Positions 23,921-34,950 of a DNA stretch of 64,000 bases are shown in pieces. Under the pieces are notes generated by a model that made no database searches, had not been told where the DNA came from, and worked only from the letters and a program-made list of their open reading frames with translations. Every line of letters begins with the position of its first letter. Within the stretch, counting starts at the first letter, position 1. This stretch comes from Astragalus membranaceus (lineage: Eukaryota; Streptophyta; Magnoliopsida; Fabales; Fabaceae): NCBI GenBank assembly GCA_039519185.1, contig CM076847.1, forward strand, positions 74,163,247-74,227,246, read 5' to 3'. A program made the translations under genes and the position numbers.

Positions 23921-26900
23921 ATGGCCACCGCATCAGGTACTGCTTTGTCTTTCTGAAGTCTCATTCATTTGCTTAAAAACGCTTCATATTTCCATTAATT
24001 ATTACATTTTAATTGGATAAACAGTTTGCCTAGAAAACACCTTCTAAATGTTTCGCCTTTCATATCATATGACTGTTATTTCACTTCGATATTAGGGATT
24101 ACTCTTTTTATGTATTTCACGAAGAAAATGCATCTGAATTCTGTTACGTTAGTGGAATTGGTGGGATAGATCAAATATTCAGCTATAATTTTTGTTTTTC
24201 CGGAGCGGAATGTGTGGTTTGATTTCTGTTGTTTGGTGTTGAAAATCAAGTAAACTTATAATATAGGCTTCGTGTGAATGAATGTGATAAAAGTAAAATT
24301 AAGTTGTTGATGCTAAGCTGAATGTGTGTGCAATCATTATTTCAAGGTTTTCAGTGCAGTATTATATATCTTGCATGTGAAGGTTTTTCATGATGCTTGA
24401 GAAATTAAGCATGATTTTAAACATATTCTCTGCAGCAACCTTCAAATCTCGGGAGGACCACAGAAAACAGCTTGAATTGGAGGAGGCACGTAAAGCGGGG
24501 CTTGCGCCAGCTGAGGTAGATGAAGATGGAAAAGAGATTAACCCTCATATTCCTCAGTATATGTCTTCTGCTCCATGGTATTTGAATGCTGAGAAACCTG
24601 TAAGCTTCACAACTTTCCGCTGCCCTTTGTTTGTTCCTCTTTTTGGCCCCAATTTTCTATGACATGACAGAGAAACTCTGTATTCTGAGTAGTTTTTTTT
24701 CTATTTGTTTCTTGTTAGAGTCTTAAACATCAAAGGAAATGGAAATCGGATCCAAATTACACAAAATCTTGGTACGACAGGGGTGCAAAAGTATATCAGG
24801 CTGACAAGTATAGGAAAGGAGCATGTGAAAAGTAAGTGGATTTTGTTGTTTTTATCGAGATTCGCCAATTCTGGTATGTCTCATCAACTATATGTTTTGG
24901 ATATGAAATTTTAACCGAAAACTGAAAAAAATGCTTTGTTATTTTCTTTAGTTGCAATGAGATGTAATGAACTCAATATAAGCACGGGTTATCTATGAAG
25001 TTATTATGCTAGTAAACTCATGTAATGGTAATATAGTATCAGGTAGAACTTATCTTTTTCGTTATGTTCCTTATTACATAATTTAGTCATATTGTTGGAA
25101 ATTTCGCCTTAACTGCTGTCCTCCCCTAGCCGCCATAATTGTGACAACTTTGGGCTGCCTTCTTTGCAGCTTCCAACACCTTAATTGTGCTGGATGCGAG
25201 CGGTTCTTAGTCCCACAATGCCTTGAGATACGGCATAAGTAATCTTCACCTTACAAGCCGATTTTGGGGAACGAGTTAGACCCTAAAGCCCAAATTCTAA
25301 GGGATACTATACTATTCTAATTAGATCAAAATGGTGGGCCTAACATGATGTAGCATTGTTTATTCTTTTATGGATTAAATTAAGGAGTGTTTTTTTTAGT
25401 CCATGAGGTGTCAGCTCGGTGATAAGAGTTTGGCCTTGTAGCCTCAACGTACAAAGTTCGAATCCCTTTGGAAAAAGTTGTAAAATAGCCATTAATGTCA
25501 CTTTAATTAATAATAATTTCCCCATCCCCAATGAAAAAGGAGTGTTTTAATGTTTATTTTATGTGTCACGAATGAATCAAATTCTGTAATAACCGTAGAC
25601 TTTTATGTTTAGGTGTCTTGTGGTATTGAAATCATAAAGATATACAACCTCCTTATTTGTTGCTGCCAAACATCCTGCTGTACAATATTTATTTTAGCTT
25701 TCTCTTATGCAAAGTAAATAAAATTTCCTTAACTCTTTTCTTATCCGAGACCCAAGATTCATCTCTTTTCTTTGCCTTCTATTATTTATATCCCGTTATT
25801 TATCTATATCTAACTAACTAACTAATTAGCTAACCGAGCTCAACAATAGGTTGCTTATGAAATCTACTTTCAAAACTAGCATCTATATTATACCATTTCA
25901 TGTCTATGTCAAATCAAGTTATAATTTTTTAAGTAGTTACGTTGTATTTTGTAGCTTAGGATCTTGTGCCTTGCAGCCTTTCTGATATATTAGTATTTTG
26001 GTCATATCAACATTATAATCTAATATTATCTCTCTCTGTCTCTCGTATCTGTAATGAAAAATCTTGAACATGTAAGACACTATAACACAAACAAAGGAAT
26101 TGGATGTTGTAAGTTTTGGGTATCAATCACAAAAAGGCAAAAAAATGGTTCATAAAGAGAAGAGTGCTTTCCTGTTGTTAGTGTTTTTTCTTTTCTTCTC
26201 TCTTATCTTTTTTCTTGGGGTGGGGTTGCTTTTATGAGTAGGTTGTGGAGTCAATGTGATATCTATCGATGAAAAATTAAAGATCTTCTGGTTTTATTAC
26301 AGGTGCAAGTAATTTTTAATTAAATATTTTCTGTTAAGCCTATGTTTCCTGGAGTTGTTATTTGACTTAATCCATTACTTGTTGAGATTGGCGCGGTTTT
26401 CCATCCACTGGCTTTTGGACTATATTTGTTGTTAAGCTGTGGAGCAATGACACATAACGTGAAGTCTTGCATGGAGAGGCCTCGGAAGACAGGAGCAAAA
26501 TGGACCAACAAACATATTGCTCCTGATGAGAAGATAGAAACATTTGAACTTGATTATGATGGAAAGCGAGATCGTTGGAATGGTTACGATACAGCAACCT
26601 ATGCTCATGTCATTGAAAGATATGAGGCAAGGGATGAGGCTCGGAGGAAGAAGTACTTAAAAGAACAGCAATTAAAGAAGCTGGTAGAGCAAAGCAATAA
26701 GAAAAATGGAGAAAATGAGTGTAGTGATGATGACGAAAATGAAGATGCTCTAAAGGTTGATGAAGCTAAGGTTGACGAAAGCAAACAAGTGGACTTTGCC
26801 AAGGTTGAGAAGCGTGTTAGAACTACAGGAGGCGGCAGTACAGGAACTGTTAGGTGTGTTTCTTTACTGATTGTATCTGTCAAGGTTCTAAATAGCGGTC

Positions 26901-29383
26901 GCGGCCACGGTCGCGGTCGCGTTAAGGCTTTCGCGTTTTCGGCCGTTGCGGCTGTTGCGTTACAAGTCGCGGTCGTCGCGGTGTGAATTAATCACAATAA
27001 TGCATAAATTTTATTAAAATTATTTTTCGCGGCCGTTTTGTCGCGATAACGGTCACTACCGAGACAGTTTTGTCGCGGCCGTTTTCGGTGTAACGGACCG
27101 TTTTTTAGAACCTTGGTATCTGTCTTCCTATTTGGTTGTTTTATTTGCTGGAGCAGAATACATATTTCACCCATGAGCCCTGAACCAAAAAAATATAATA
27201 ATGTGTGATTAATATTCTGGTTCTGTTTGTCTGGTTCAGAAACTTGCGTATTCGAGAGGACATTGCAAAATACCTTTTGAATCTTGATGTCAATTCTGCT
27301 TACTATGATCCAAAAACTCGTTCTATGCGAGAGGATCCCCTTCCCGATGCTGATCCTAATGAGAAGTTTTATGGAGTGAGTATCATGGAAGATTTTATTT
27401 GGTTGTCTGCTGACTCATATCTATAAAACATTGAAAATGCTTTACTTAATTTAATGTGCTTACTCTTTTACGATAGGGAGACAACCAACATAGAATGAGT
27501 GGACAAGCTTTGGAGTTCAAGAATCTTAACATTCATGCTTGGGAAGCATTTGAGAAAGGCCAGGATATCCACATGCAAGGTGCGCCTTCCCAAGCTGAAT
27601 TGCTGTATAAGAATTTCAAGATAATTAAAGAGAAGTTGAAGTCACAGATGAAAAAGGCCATAATGGAGAAGTACGGAAATGTAGCAGCCGAAGAAGAGCT
27701 TCCGAAGGAGCTTCTTTTGGGACAAACAGAGACACAAGTTGAATATGATCGTACTGGCAGGATTATAAAAGGCCTGGTATTATTTTATGTGAAATTCATG
27801 TCAATTTTATTTTCTTTTTATGAATTAAACGGCTTTAATTTCATTTTTATGCATTACTTGACCCATATAAATACGGCATTCAATTTATTAAACATTGGAG
27901 AGTTTGATAGGATGTCTTATGGAGGTCTTGCCTTTTGAGTTTAGAGCTCAAAGGGATCTAGGAGGATTTAATAAGTTGTTAGGAATGGATTCCTTAGCTT
28001 GCATGCATTTTGAATTACAGCTGGTCAATTACAGGCCTCTCCTCGCATATGTATTATCCGTGAAGTACTCTTTTTTTAGTGAAGCACCGTTAATTGGGTT
28101 TTTTATTTCAATTTATTTGTGCAAAATTTTCTACTAAAATGAATTTATCCACTATATTTTAATAATTCTTTGCCATTAATTATTATAATGTGTCAAATTG
28201 TAGGAAGCGGTTTATGATGTGGTGGTTTATCTTTTGATTTTATATATGTAGGAGACATCTCTCCCAAAAAGCAAGTATGAAGAGGATGTATATATTAATA
28301 ATCACACAAGTGTATGGGGTTCATGGTGGAAGGATCACCAATGGGGCTACAAATGCTGTAAGCAAACAATAGTAGCTGCTTCATCATCTTTGTTTGGAGT
28401 TTGGACACACTTTTAATATTAATTTGCTATGATTATTATTTGTCATGTTTTAAGTGCCTGCTATGTGTATATCATAAAATCTAACGCAATATGATAAATA
28501 GTAGCTGTTTGTATTCTCATGCATGCATGCATGCATTTGAATAAATTAAATGCAGATAATCCTATTCCAGCAGAGGTCCTGGAACTCATGTACCTGATGA
28601 CCTGGTCCTGGACCAGAAAAAACTTGCAGAGGCCCTTAAAAAGGTCATTTTGGATTTATTTTTTTCAAAACTTTCTTTTATCCTTTGAATTTCCATTTCT
28701 TATATAAATATCATGTAAATGTAATCCACTGACATTGCCTAAGTTTTAGCTTGAATTTGGAAAATAAGTTGTTCATAAATAATGATTTCATTATCTTTTT
28801 TCTCACAAACCATTTCTGTTTTGTCAGGAGGATGAAAGGAAAAAAGAGGAGAAAGATGAAAGGAAACGCAAGTTTAATGTTAGATGGAATGATGAGGTAA
28901 TATTGTTTCTGATTTGCTTTTTTTTTGCTGTGGATTTAGGGTCCAGTTCATTTGGTTTTTAAAAACTGTTTTCTGTTTTATAAAAATTAGGATTTAATTT
29001 AAATACATTTTCGGTGTAAAGACTTTTTACGATGTTAACCAATCACAATTTGACACGTCATTAAAAATAGTTTGAGTCCGCTTCCAACTACATGAAAAGT
29101 CATCTATGTCGTGATTTGCGGATTTGTGATTGCTTGTCAATGTAAAAATTTAGACACCAACAATACATAACAATTAATCTCTAAAAATTAACAAAGATGA
29201 AATTTGTTCTTTTTACATTTTTTGAAAATTAAAAAAAAATGCATATAATAAGGGAAATCAAACATGCCCTTAATTTTCTGGTTGACGTTACAATGTTTTT
29301 TGCAGGTCACTCCTGAGGAAATGGAGGCATATCGCTTGAAGAAGATTCGTCTTGATGATCCCATGAAAGATTTTATGCATTAG
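23921..29383 (+). CDS. SLU7: Pre-mRNA splicing factor SLU7, ten exons, probable lesion at exons 7/8
   Basis: SLU7 acts in the nucleus at the second catalytic step of pre-mRNA splicing, helping 3' splice-site choice. Exons by reading: 23921-23936, 24436-24599, 24719-24831, 26437-26853, 27240-27375, 27477-27776, 28252-28371 (or 28357), about 28556-28643, 28828-28896 and 29306-29383 (stop TAG). All have GT-AG borders, and phases agree through exon 7. The protein starts MATASATFKSREDHRKQLEL, as in plant SLU7. It has a CX2CX4HX4C zinc knuckle (CENCGAMTHNVKSC) across exons 3-4, an acidic/Lys-rich stretch in exon 4, and the conserved core WGSWWKDHQWGYKCC in exon 7. It ends DDPMKDFMH. The conserved segment that should follow WGYKCC (SYCTG region, roughly 45-60 residues) is absent, and exon 8 (VPDDLVLDQKKLAEALKK) does not join exon 7 in frame. 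It is either a damaged copy, a missed micro-exon or an assembly error. Identity is certain; function is not. Confidence 0.9.
25180..25345. mobile_element. LTR/TRIM fragment in SLU7 intron 3
   Basis: Sequence with 'CCCACAATGCC...GAGATACGGC', 'ATCTTCACCTTACAAGCCGA' and 'GAGTTAGACCC..AAGCCC' resembles the LTR of legume TRIM/copia elements, which I know as a family feature. No internal region or second LTR is present. Confidence 0.45.
25394..25536 (+). mobile_element. tRNA-derived SINE in SLU7 intron 3
   Basis: 143 bp with A-box-like AGCTCGGTGATAAGAGTTTGG and B-box-like GTTCGAATCCC, bounded by a 12-bp duplication AAGGAGTGTTTT at 25382-25393 and 25537-25548. Resembles the Au-type plant SINE head. 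It lies in the 1.6-kb third intron. Confidence 0.8.
26881..27115. mobile_element. hAT-type MITE in SLU7 intron 4
   Basis: 235 bp, ends CAAGGTTCTAAA and TTTAGAACCTTG (perfect inverted repeat), flanked by the 8-bp duplication GTATCTGT at 26873-26880 and 27116-27123. The subterminal region is rich in GGTCGCGG/CCGCGACC blocks. It occupies most of intron 4, between the donor at 26854 and the acceptor at 27239. Confidence 0.9.
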
Positions 29384-30180
29384 GTATTCTTTCCTCTGTT
29401 TGGTTTGGTGTTTCCTATTATGTAAATGTCAAAGAAACCAGGCTTGCAATGTGTTTTTTTCTGGCTGATGATTTGATTAGAGCTTTCCTTACGTTGTAAT
29501 GGGATGGGACAATGCAAATCTTTGGATGCATAATCAAGAGACAGTAAGCGACCCTAAAATGTATATTGCTTTGTGATTTGTAATGTCTCCTTTTGGATTA
29601 GCTCTCCATTTTAATGCCCTAAAACTGACACTACTACTTTTTTTTCCTGGTTTTGAGGAAAAACTCAAATGCATGGATGAGTAGTCATTCGCCTATGAAG
29701 CACGAGTATCCATCAGACATGTCTTCAACCTAAAGTGTTTGTGCTACATAACAATGTGCTCAACATGGAAAATCAGAACAAAATCTAACTTTTAAGTACA
29801 CACTTCGTCTAATCAAATGTTTTATGCAATCAAAGATAATATATGGAAGGAGTTTAAAGTAGAAGCTCCTCTAGGTTCAAATTTTGGAAATTAATAATTC
29901 TCTATATCCTTAATTAATTAAGGACTAATATTAACCTATAAAAAAGACGTTAAGTATAAAAGTAAATTAATAATTCTTTATATCTTTAATTAATTAGTCA
30001 TTAACATTTACTTATAAAAAAAATAATAAAACATAAAAACAAGGGAAGAAGGAAAAATAACCTTGTATGAAAAACCTAATTGCTGAATCTATGCTGCCGT
30101 TTCTTTTTGGCAAAAATGTAATCCCTAAAAAATAATCACCAAGAACCTGTAACTACATGACAGAAAATGAATTTTGGACA
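29384..30180. other. Intergenic region between SLU7 and the DUF761 gene
   Basis: Likely SLU7 3' UTR (from 29384, with AT-rich stretches), then the 3' flank of the convergent DUF761 gene. No further gene seen. Confidence 0.6.
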
Positions 30181-30813
30181 TCAATTTATCATTTCCTGGA
30201 ATTCCAACTCATTCTGAAGCCTCAATTGTTGACGAAACTTGGAGATGAACTCTTCTGCTCTCTCATCCACCAATGAACTCTCTTTCTGAAGCCTCAGTTG
30301 TTGACGAAACTTGGAGATGAACTCTTCTGCTCTCTCATCCACCAGTGAACTCTCTTTCTGAAGCCTCAGTTGTTGACGAAACTTGGAGATGAACTCTTCT
30401 GCTCTCTCATCCACTTGCAGCTCAGGTGTCTTAGAAACAACAATCTCCCATGCATCCTCAATAGTATCTATAATAATGCCATTGCTTGTAGTTGTATCCT
30501 CTTGTGCATGACCTGCGTGCATGGAAGAAGAAGCAGCTGGTTCATAAATTAGGTCATCAATGCATATGGCAGATATGTTCTTCTTAGCATGCCATTCAAC
30601 ATTACAGTTAGAAACAGAAGCAGCATATGGTGTTCCAGTAGCGAGGGAGCGGCGAAGACAACGACGGCGTCGTTTTGAGGTTACCAAGTGGTGAAGGGAA
30701 TGGAAGGCAGCAATGAGTGTGTTGGAAAAGCTCTTCCAAACCTTCTTTCCTACCCTCCTCAAACGTGACATCCCAGTAAAGGCTTTTTGATTGGAAAAAG
30801 GGAAGAAATGCAA
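30181..30813 (-). CDS. DUF761 (cotton-fibre-type) protein with triplicated C-terminal motif
   Basis: Intronless frame of 210 codons; the Met at codon 15 (30771, giving MSRLRRVGKKVWKSFSN) is an equally likely start. The N-terminus is basic and amphipathic, with a strongly basic patch (TSKRRRRCLRRS) around residues 46-57. The middle is acidic and Ser/Thr-rich. The C-terminus carries the plant DUF761 motif, of the form VDERAEEFISKFRQQLRLQ. That motif occurs normally once, at the C-terminus of small plant proteins of unknown function; here it stands three times in tandem (24 residues, 72 bp each), followed by NELEFQEMIN. It is convergent with SLU7. The biochemical function is unknown. Confidence 0.8.
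   Translation of the reverse strand: MHFFPFSNQKAFTGMSRLRRVGKKVWKSFSNTLIAAFHSLHHLVTSKRRRRCLRRSLATGTPYAASVSNCNVEWHAKKNISAICIDDLIYEPAASSSMHAGHAQEDTTTSNGIIIDTIEDAWEIVVSKTPELQVDERAEEFISKFRQQLRLQKESSLVDERAEEFISKFRQQLRLQKESSLVDERAEEFISKFRQQLRLQNELEFQEMIN
30214..30420 (-). repeat. 72-bp in-frame triplication in the DUF761 gene
   Basis: Unit starts at 30214, 30286 and 30358, exactly 72 bp apart. The copies differ at only a few bases, which indicates recent duplication within the coding sequence. Confidence 0.95.
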
Positions 30814-30819
30814 CTAGGA

Positions 30820-31866
30820 AAATGCAAATGATTCTTATGGTGGGTGAAGGAAGGTTTGATATCTTCACTCTAATTTTTTTTTATAGAAATTTCTTTCAAA
30901 TCAAGTCTCAATTATCTTTATGGTGTCATTAATTGGCAAATTATTTGTTAAGAAAATTACCGAAGAGCCACTAGTTTGATTTCTATACTTTAGTTTGATT
31001 TCATAGGGTATCTTGGGAATAACAAATTAAAGGGATTAATCTGATTTTAAATATTTTTTAATTTGGAAAGTTTATATTACGAATTGATTTCAATATGAAA
31101 TCATTTGAATGTAAATTATATATGCACTCCGAAATACACTCATTTTCTTAATTAAATTTTGATTTGATTTTTCCAGTCGATAATTTTATCCTTATCTATT
31201 TACCTATTTTTGCCTATTCGGGTAGGATTAGGAAATTAAATTTATCAAAAATAGTTTTCAGATGGGATTTTGAAGGCGTTTTAAACATTGAAGTTAATTT
31301 TATGATTGATTGAAATCCTAATTTATACGACACCCTCCAAATACGACAATTAATTTTCGAAACTGTTAAATCAAATTAAATCACTCTCGATTTCAATAAT
31401 TCCAAACACAATCATTTCATTTGTTCATTTTTTTGTCTATTTAGATAAATTGGCAAATAAACACCACGCACATACACTATCATCGGCTACACCAGGGTTC
31501 GAACTCAAGAGCCGACATCTCCATGTCGCTGAAATCGCCAAGGCAACCAACAGTGAGGGAAGAACCAATCATTTGTTCATTGAATCATTGATACTGGTCA
31601 TTGATCATTGGTATTTTTTTTAAAAAAATAGATTAGTGCTATTTGGTATGAAGGGATTTTTGAAGAAATGTCAGAAAACAATTGCAAAGTGGACTCCTAT
31701 CACACAACATTACTCATGTGGGCGCTAATGAAAAGTAAAAAAATAGTGTGTTCATACATTTCTTATCGTACAACACAGCTGTATCCAAAAAAATAATTGG
31801 AGAAGTTTCAAAATGCAAAGGGGAGGAAGAGAGATGGTCAAGGCAAGATACCTGTCACACTCAAAC
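30820..31866. other. AT-rich intergenic DNA
   Basis: Includes the presumed promoter of the DUF761 gene (30814-31000). At about 31480-31560 is a GGTTCGAACT-type stretch that may be an inverted SINE relic. No other gene seen. Confidence 0.5.
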
Positions 31867-31883
31867 AACTCCAAAGACCTACA

Positions 31884-32211
31884 TCAAATGCCGAATCCGT
31901 GGTGAACCGCATCAAATGCTTAACTTGGAGTTGGTGTGTTTATAGATTGAAGTTATGCTCCTCTATTTCAATTTCAATGTGGTGGTCTAATCCACTTCAA
32001 TGCTTAGAAGGGGGAGAAACGGTGGGTTGACACTCACATTGTTAGCAGCCTTATTCCATTTTGAGGTACTCTTTTTCCCTGCCTGAGTCTTTTTCCCACT
32101 GGGTTTTGGCTCAGGGAGGTTTTGAGGAGGCCCTCCCCCTTTCATTAATGTATATGGGATTGGTGCACCCCTAGTGCCCCCATCAATACAATTCTTGCTT
32201 ATCTAAAAAAA
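31884..32211 (+). mobile_element. 5'-truncated LINE-type retroposon tail
   Basis: 328 bp ending in an A-run, with a C/T-rich 3' region (GCCTGAGTCTTTTTCCCACT, GGCTCAGGGAGGTTTTGAGG). Flanked by a perfect 17-bp duplication AACTCCAAAGACCTACA at 31867-31883 and 32212-32228. Poly-A plus a long duplication indicates target-primed insertion. No reverse transcriptase remains. Confidence 0.8.
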
Positions 32212-32264
32212 AACTCCAAAGACCTACAAAACAATCAAGAAATGATAAATAAAAAACACCTAAA

Positions 32265-32454
32265 CCTATAGGTAATTACCGCCGGAGCGAAACGGTCGGA
32301 AATTACCAACGGAAGACGCCGTAGGTAATTAGCGATGGAAATTTTGAAAAACTACCATTAATCATCACGATCCGCCCATTTCCGGCGGTTTTTTTTGTCC
32401 GTCGAAAATAGCCGCTACCGACCGTTGGTAATCATCATTTTTCTGTTAGTGAGA
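32265..32454. mobile_element. CACTA-type terminal fragment
   Basis: Repeated subterminal motifs of the type GGTAATTACC / CCGACCGTTGGTAAT end at TTCTGTTAGTG, the inverse of CACTAACAGAA. No opposite terminus was found on the left, so it is a truncated end. Confidence 0.45.
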
Positions 32455-32588
32455 GCATGGTCATCTCTATTATGTATTCTATTTCTATTTCTATTTAACC
32501 AAATCACGGATCAAAAATTAATTAAAACCTTACTTCTATTTCGACACATTAAAAGCGTGGACATTAAAGTCCTTCAACTTTAATATGA

Positions 32589-33992
32589 AAAAATGAAGGC
32601 TAAATATGTTTTTAGTCCCTGCAAATAGGGGGTTATTTGATTTTAGTCCTTGCAAATTTTTTTTTTAAAAATTCTTTGCAAAATCAATTTTTCATATAGG
32701 TCTTTCTGTTAGTATTCTGTTACAAAAAAACTGACTTGGCAAACCGAATTCTTATGTGTCATTTAATATTTATTTTTATTTATTTTAAATGCTTATTTGG
32801 CATGCCAAGTCGTTATTTTATATTTTTTTATTCACTATTATTCCCTTTCTTCTCCATTTCCCATCCCATCCGTAGACTCTCTCTCTCTCTCTCTCTCTTC
32901 CATCATTTTAATTTCACTTCTCCCAAAACCATGGAAATGGAAAGAAGCTTCCTCCTCCCTCCCATGGCCGCCGGTGAGCTTCTTGGCCGCGTACCGCCTC
33001 TGTCCGGCCACCGGTGGCCAAAATAATAACATATTCTTCATCCTCACACCCTCCTCTTTCTTTCTATTTAATTAGATTTCAAAAAGGAAACACCTTGAAA
33101 AACGACCACCACTTCAAACTCGTTTTCCGGTAACTCCGGCCGCCTCTCACTCATCCAAGGCCACCACCAAGCTCACCTCCTTCTCCTCTATAATATTCGT
33201 TTTCGTTTCAAGCAAAATGGACTCGAAATATGTAGATCGAAAAACCTCCAAACCGTAATTTTTCTCATATATTTCGGTATATCTACACCTCCAATCGGAA
33301 AACTAATCATAGATTTGAAATCCCCACATCATCTACTACATTATCCCTCAACAAATTTCGTGATCGGAGAACCTTGCTCCGGCGACCACCATGCCGGAAT
33401 TTTCCACCACCGCGCCGAAGAGAGAACTGTGACCGCTTTGTCTTGCTCACCATGTGGCGAGCTGTTTTATCCCTCCGTTTCACTCTGAGATTGGGGCTGA
33501 AGATAGAGGAAGGAAGATATGGGGTTTTGGTGGTGGGTTCAACATCTAGAAAGAGATTTAAGTGTTTATGGTTAGAGAAGAAAGAGGGTTTCAGTGAGTT
33601 TTTGGCTATGAGTTTTTTGAGTATGGTCATGGAGATGAGAAGAAAGAGTTTTTTGAGTATGGTCAAAGAAGTAGTAGATTTGCAGAAAGTTAAAATGTGT
33701 TTTGGTTGAAGATGGTCATGAAGAAGAAAAGGAATAATGAGAAATAATGAAAAATAAAAAATAATTACTTGGCATGCCAAATAAGTATTTAAAATAAATA
33801 TAAATGAATATTAAAAGACACATAAGAATTCTGTTTGACAAGTCAGCTTTTTTTTAACGGAATACTAACAGAATGACCTATATGAAAAAGATTGACATTG
33901 CAGGGACTTTTTAAAAAAAAATAATTGCAATGACTAAAATCAAATGACCTCCTATTTGCAATGACCAAACACATATTTAAACCAAAAATGAA
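32589..33992. mobile_element. Mutator-like element with perfect 9-bp target duplication
   Basis: Element 32598-33983 (1,386 bp) between AAAAATGAA at 32589-32597 and 33984-33992. Ends GGCTAAATATG / CATATTTAAACC. Inverted arms extend to about 32830 and back to about 33750 (roughly 235 bp each). The arms carry CTTGGCATGCCAA palindromes. The interior of roughly 900 bp is GC-richer than its arms. It shows a (CT)n run at 32877-32899, a short frame beginning MEMERSFLLPPMAAGELLG at about 32931, and a 111-codon frame at 33374-33709. No transposase is present. A captured host-gene fragment is possible but unproved. Confidence 0.88.
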
Positions 33993-33999
33993 TGTCATT

Positions 34000-34659
34000 T
34001 TTTACTTTTTACCTTCTATTGAAAAAAATTTCTCTATCTTTTATAGAAATATGAAATTTCAAACTTCATACTATTTCCATGTTTCTTTCACCCTCTCTAT
34101 ACTTCTCCCATTTCACCATCTTTTTTCTGGTTGTCAATATCTTTTTGATAAGCGGGACCTCGCTCGTCAATATAATCGAACAAGATCTAAAAAGGTGGAG
34201 TTTCATACGTAGTCCTGAGAGTATTTTTATCTCAAGTTCATAAGTGATTAACTGGTATATTTTTCTACGATGGAGTTTGCTGATGTGTTAAAGCGCAAGT
34301 TACTTAATTAATGTAGTTGTTTGTTGCTTCTCCGATGCAAATTTGTGTCGCTTATCAATAATAAAATATTATAAATGTTAATATTCAACCCAAATTTTAA
34401 CAAAACCAAACATAATCTGGTTGTTGTCACACCCAAGATTTAACTTGAGACATCAGCGTGGGATTCGAACCCAGTTACCACTCGAACCAACCATTGTTGG
34501 TATTTATTTTTAATATTTAATATACTTTTATGTATTAATTAAAATAAATGAGTTAGTATCTTGATTTGAAACAAAATGGACTCAAAATATTTTAACATAA
34601 AAGCGCATTGTTTAAGGGTTGCGTTTATAGTCAACTCTCAAGTTCGAAATTGATCTAAT
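34000..34659. other. AT-rich intergenic DNA
   Basis: No coding features. A tRNA-like GGATTCGAACCC stretch at about 34470 may be a SINE relic. Confidence 0.4.
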
Positions 34660-34950
34660 CACTACAAGAAAATCGATGATTTCCGACGGCATTTTTCGTC
34701 GCAAATGCAGCGATTTTCGTCGCAAATTGACGTTTCCAACGAACTTTCCGACGGACAAAAAGCCGTCGCAAATCGTTTCCGACAGATTTTTTCGTCGCAA
34801 ATGACTCCGTCGCAAAGTCGTTGCAAATTCGTCACAAATTTTCGTCACAAATTTGTCGCAAATCCGTCACAAATGTTTGTCGCAAATTCGTCGCAAAAAC
34901 CATTTCCAACGAAAATTTCCGTCGGAAATCCGTCGGAAATTTAAAAAAAA
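34660..34950. mobile_element. CACTA element terminus with subterminal repeats
   Basis: Begins CACTACAAGAAAATCGATGA, a standard plant CACTA (En/Spm) end. It is followed by more than ten TTCGTCGCAAAT / TCCGACGG-type subterminal repeats in both orientations. The other terminus was not found before the LTR element at 36.4 kb. Confidence 0.8.

Noticed and set aside
26426..26986. 186-codon continuous frame
   Set aside because: It is SLU7 exon 4 read through its donor into the intron MITE; only 26437-26853 is coding.
28519..28707. 62-codon frame covering SLU7 exon 8
   Set aside because: Wrong frame; the conserved VPDDLVLDQKKLAEALKK lies in a different frame of the same bases.
31455..31560. Possible inverted tRNA-derived SINE (GTTCGAACCC box)
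   Set aside because: B-box-like stretch only; no convincing A box, tail or target duplication.
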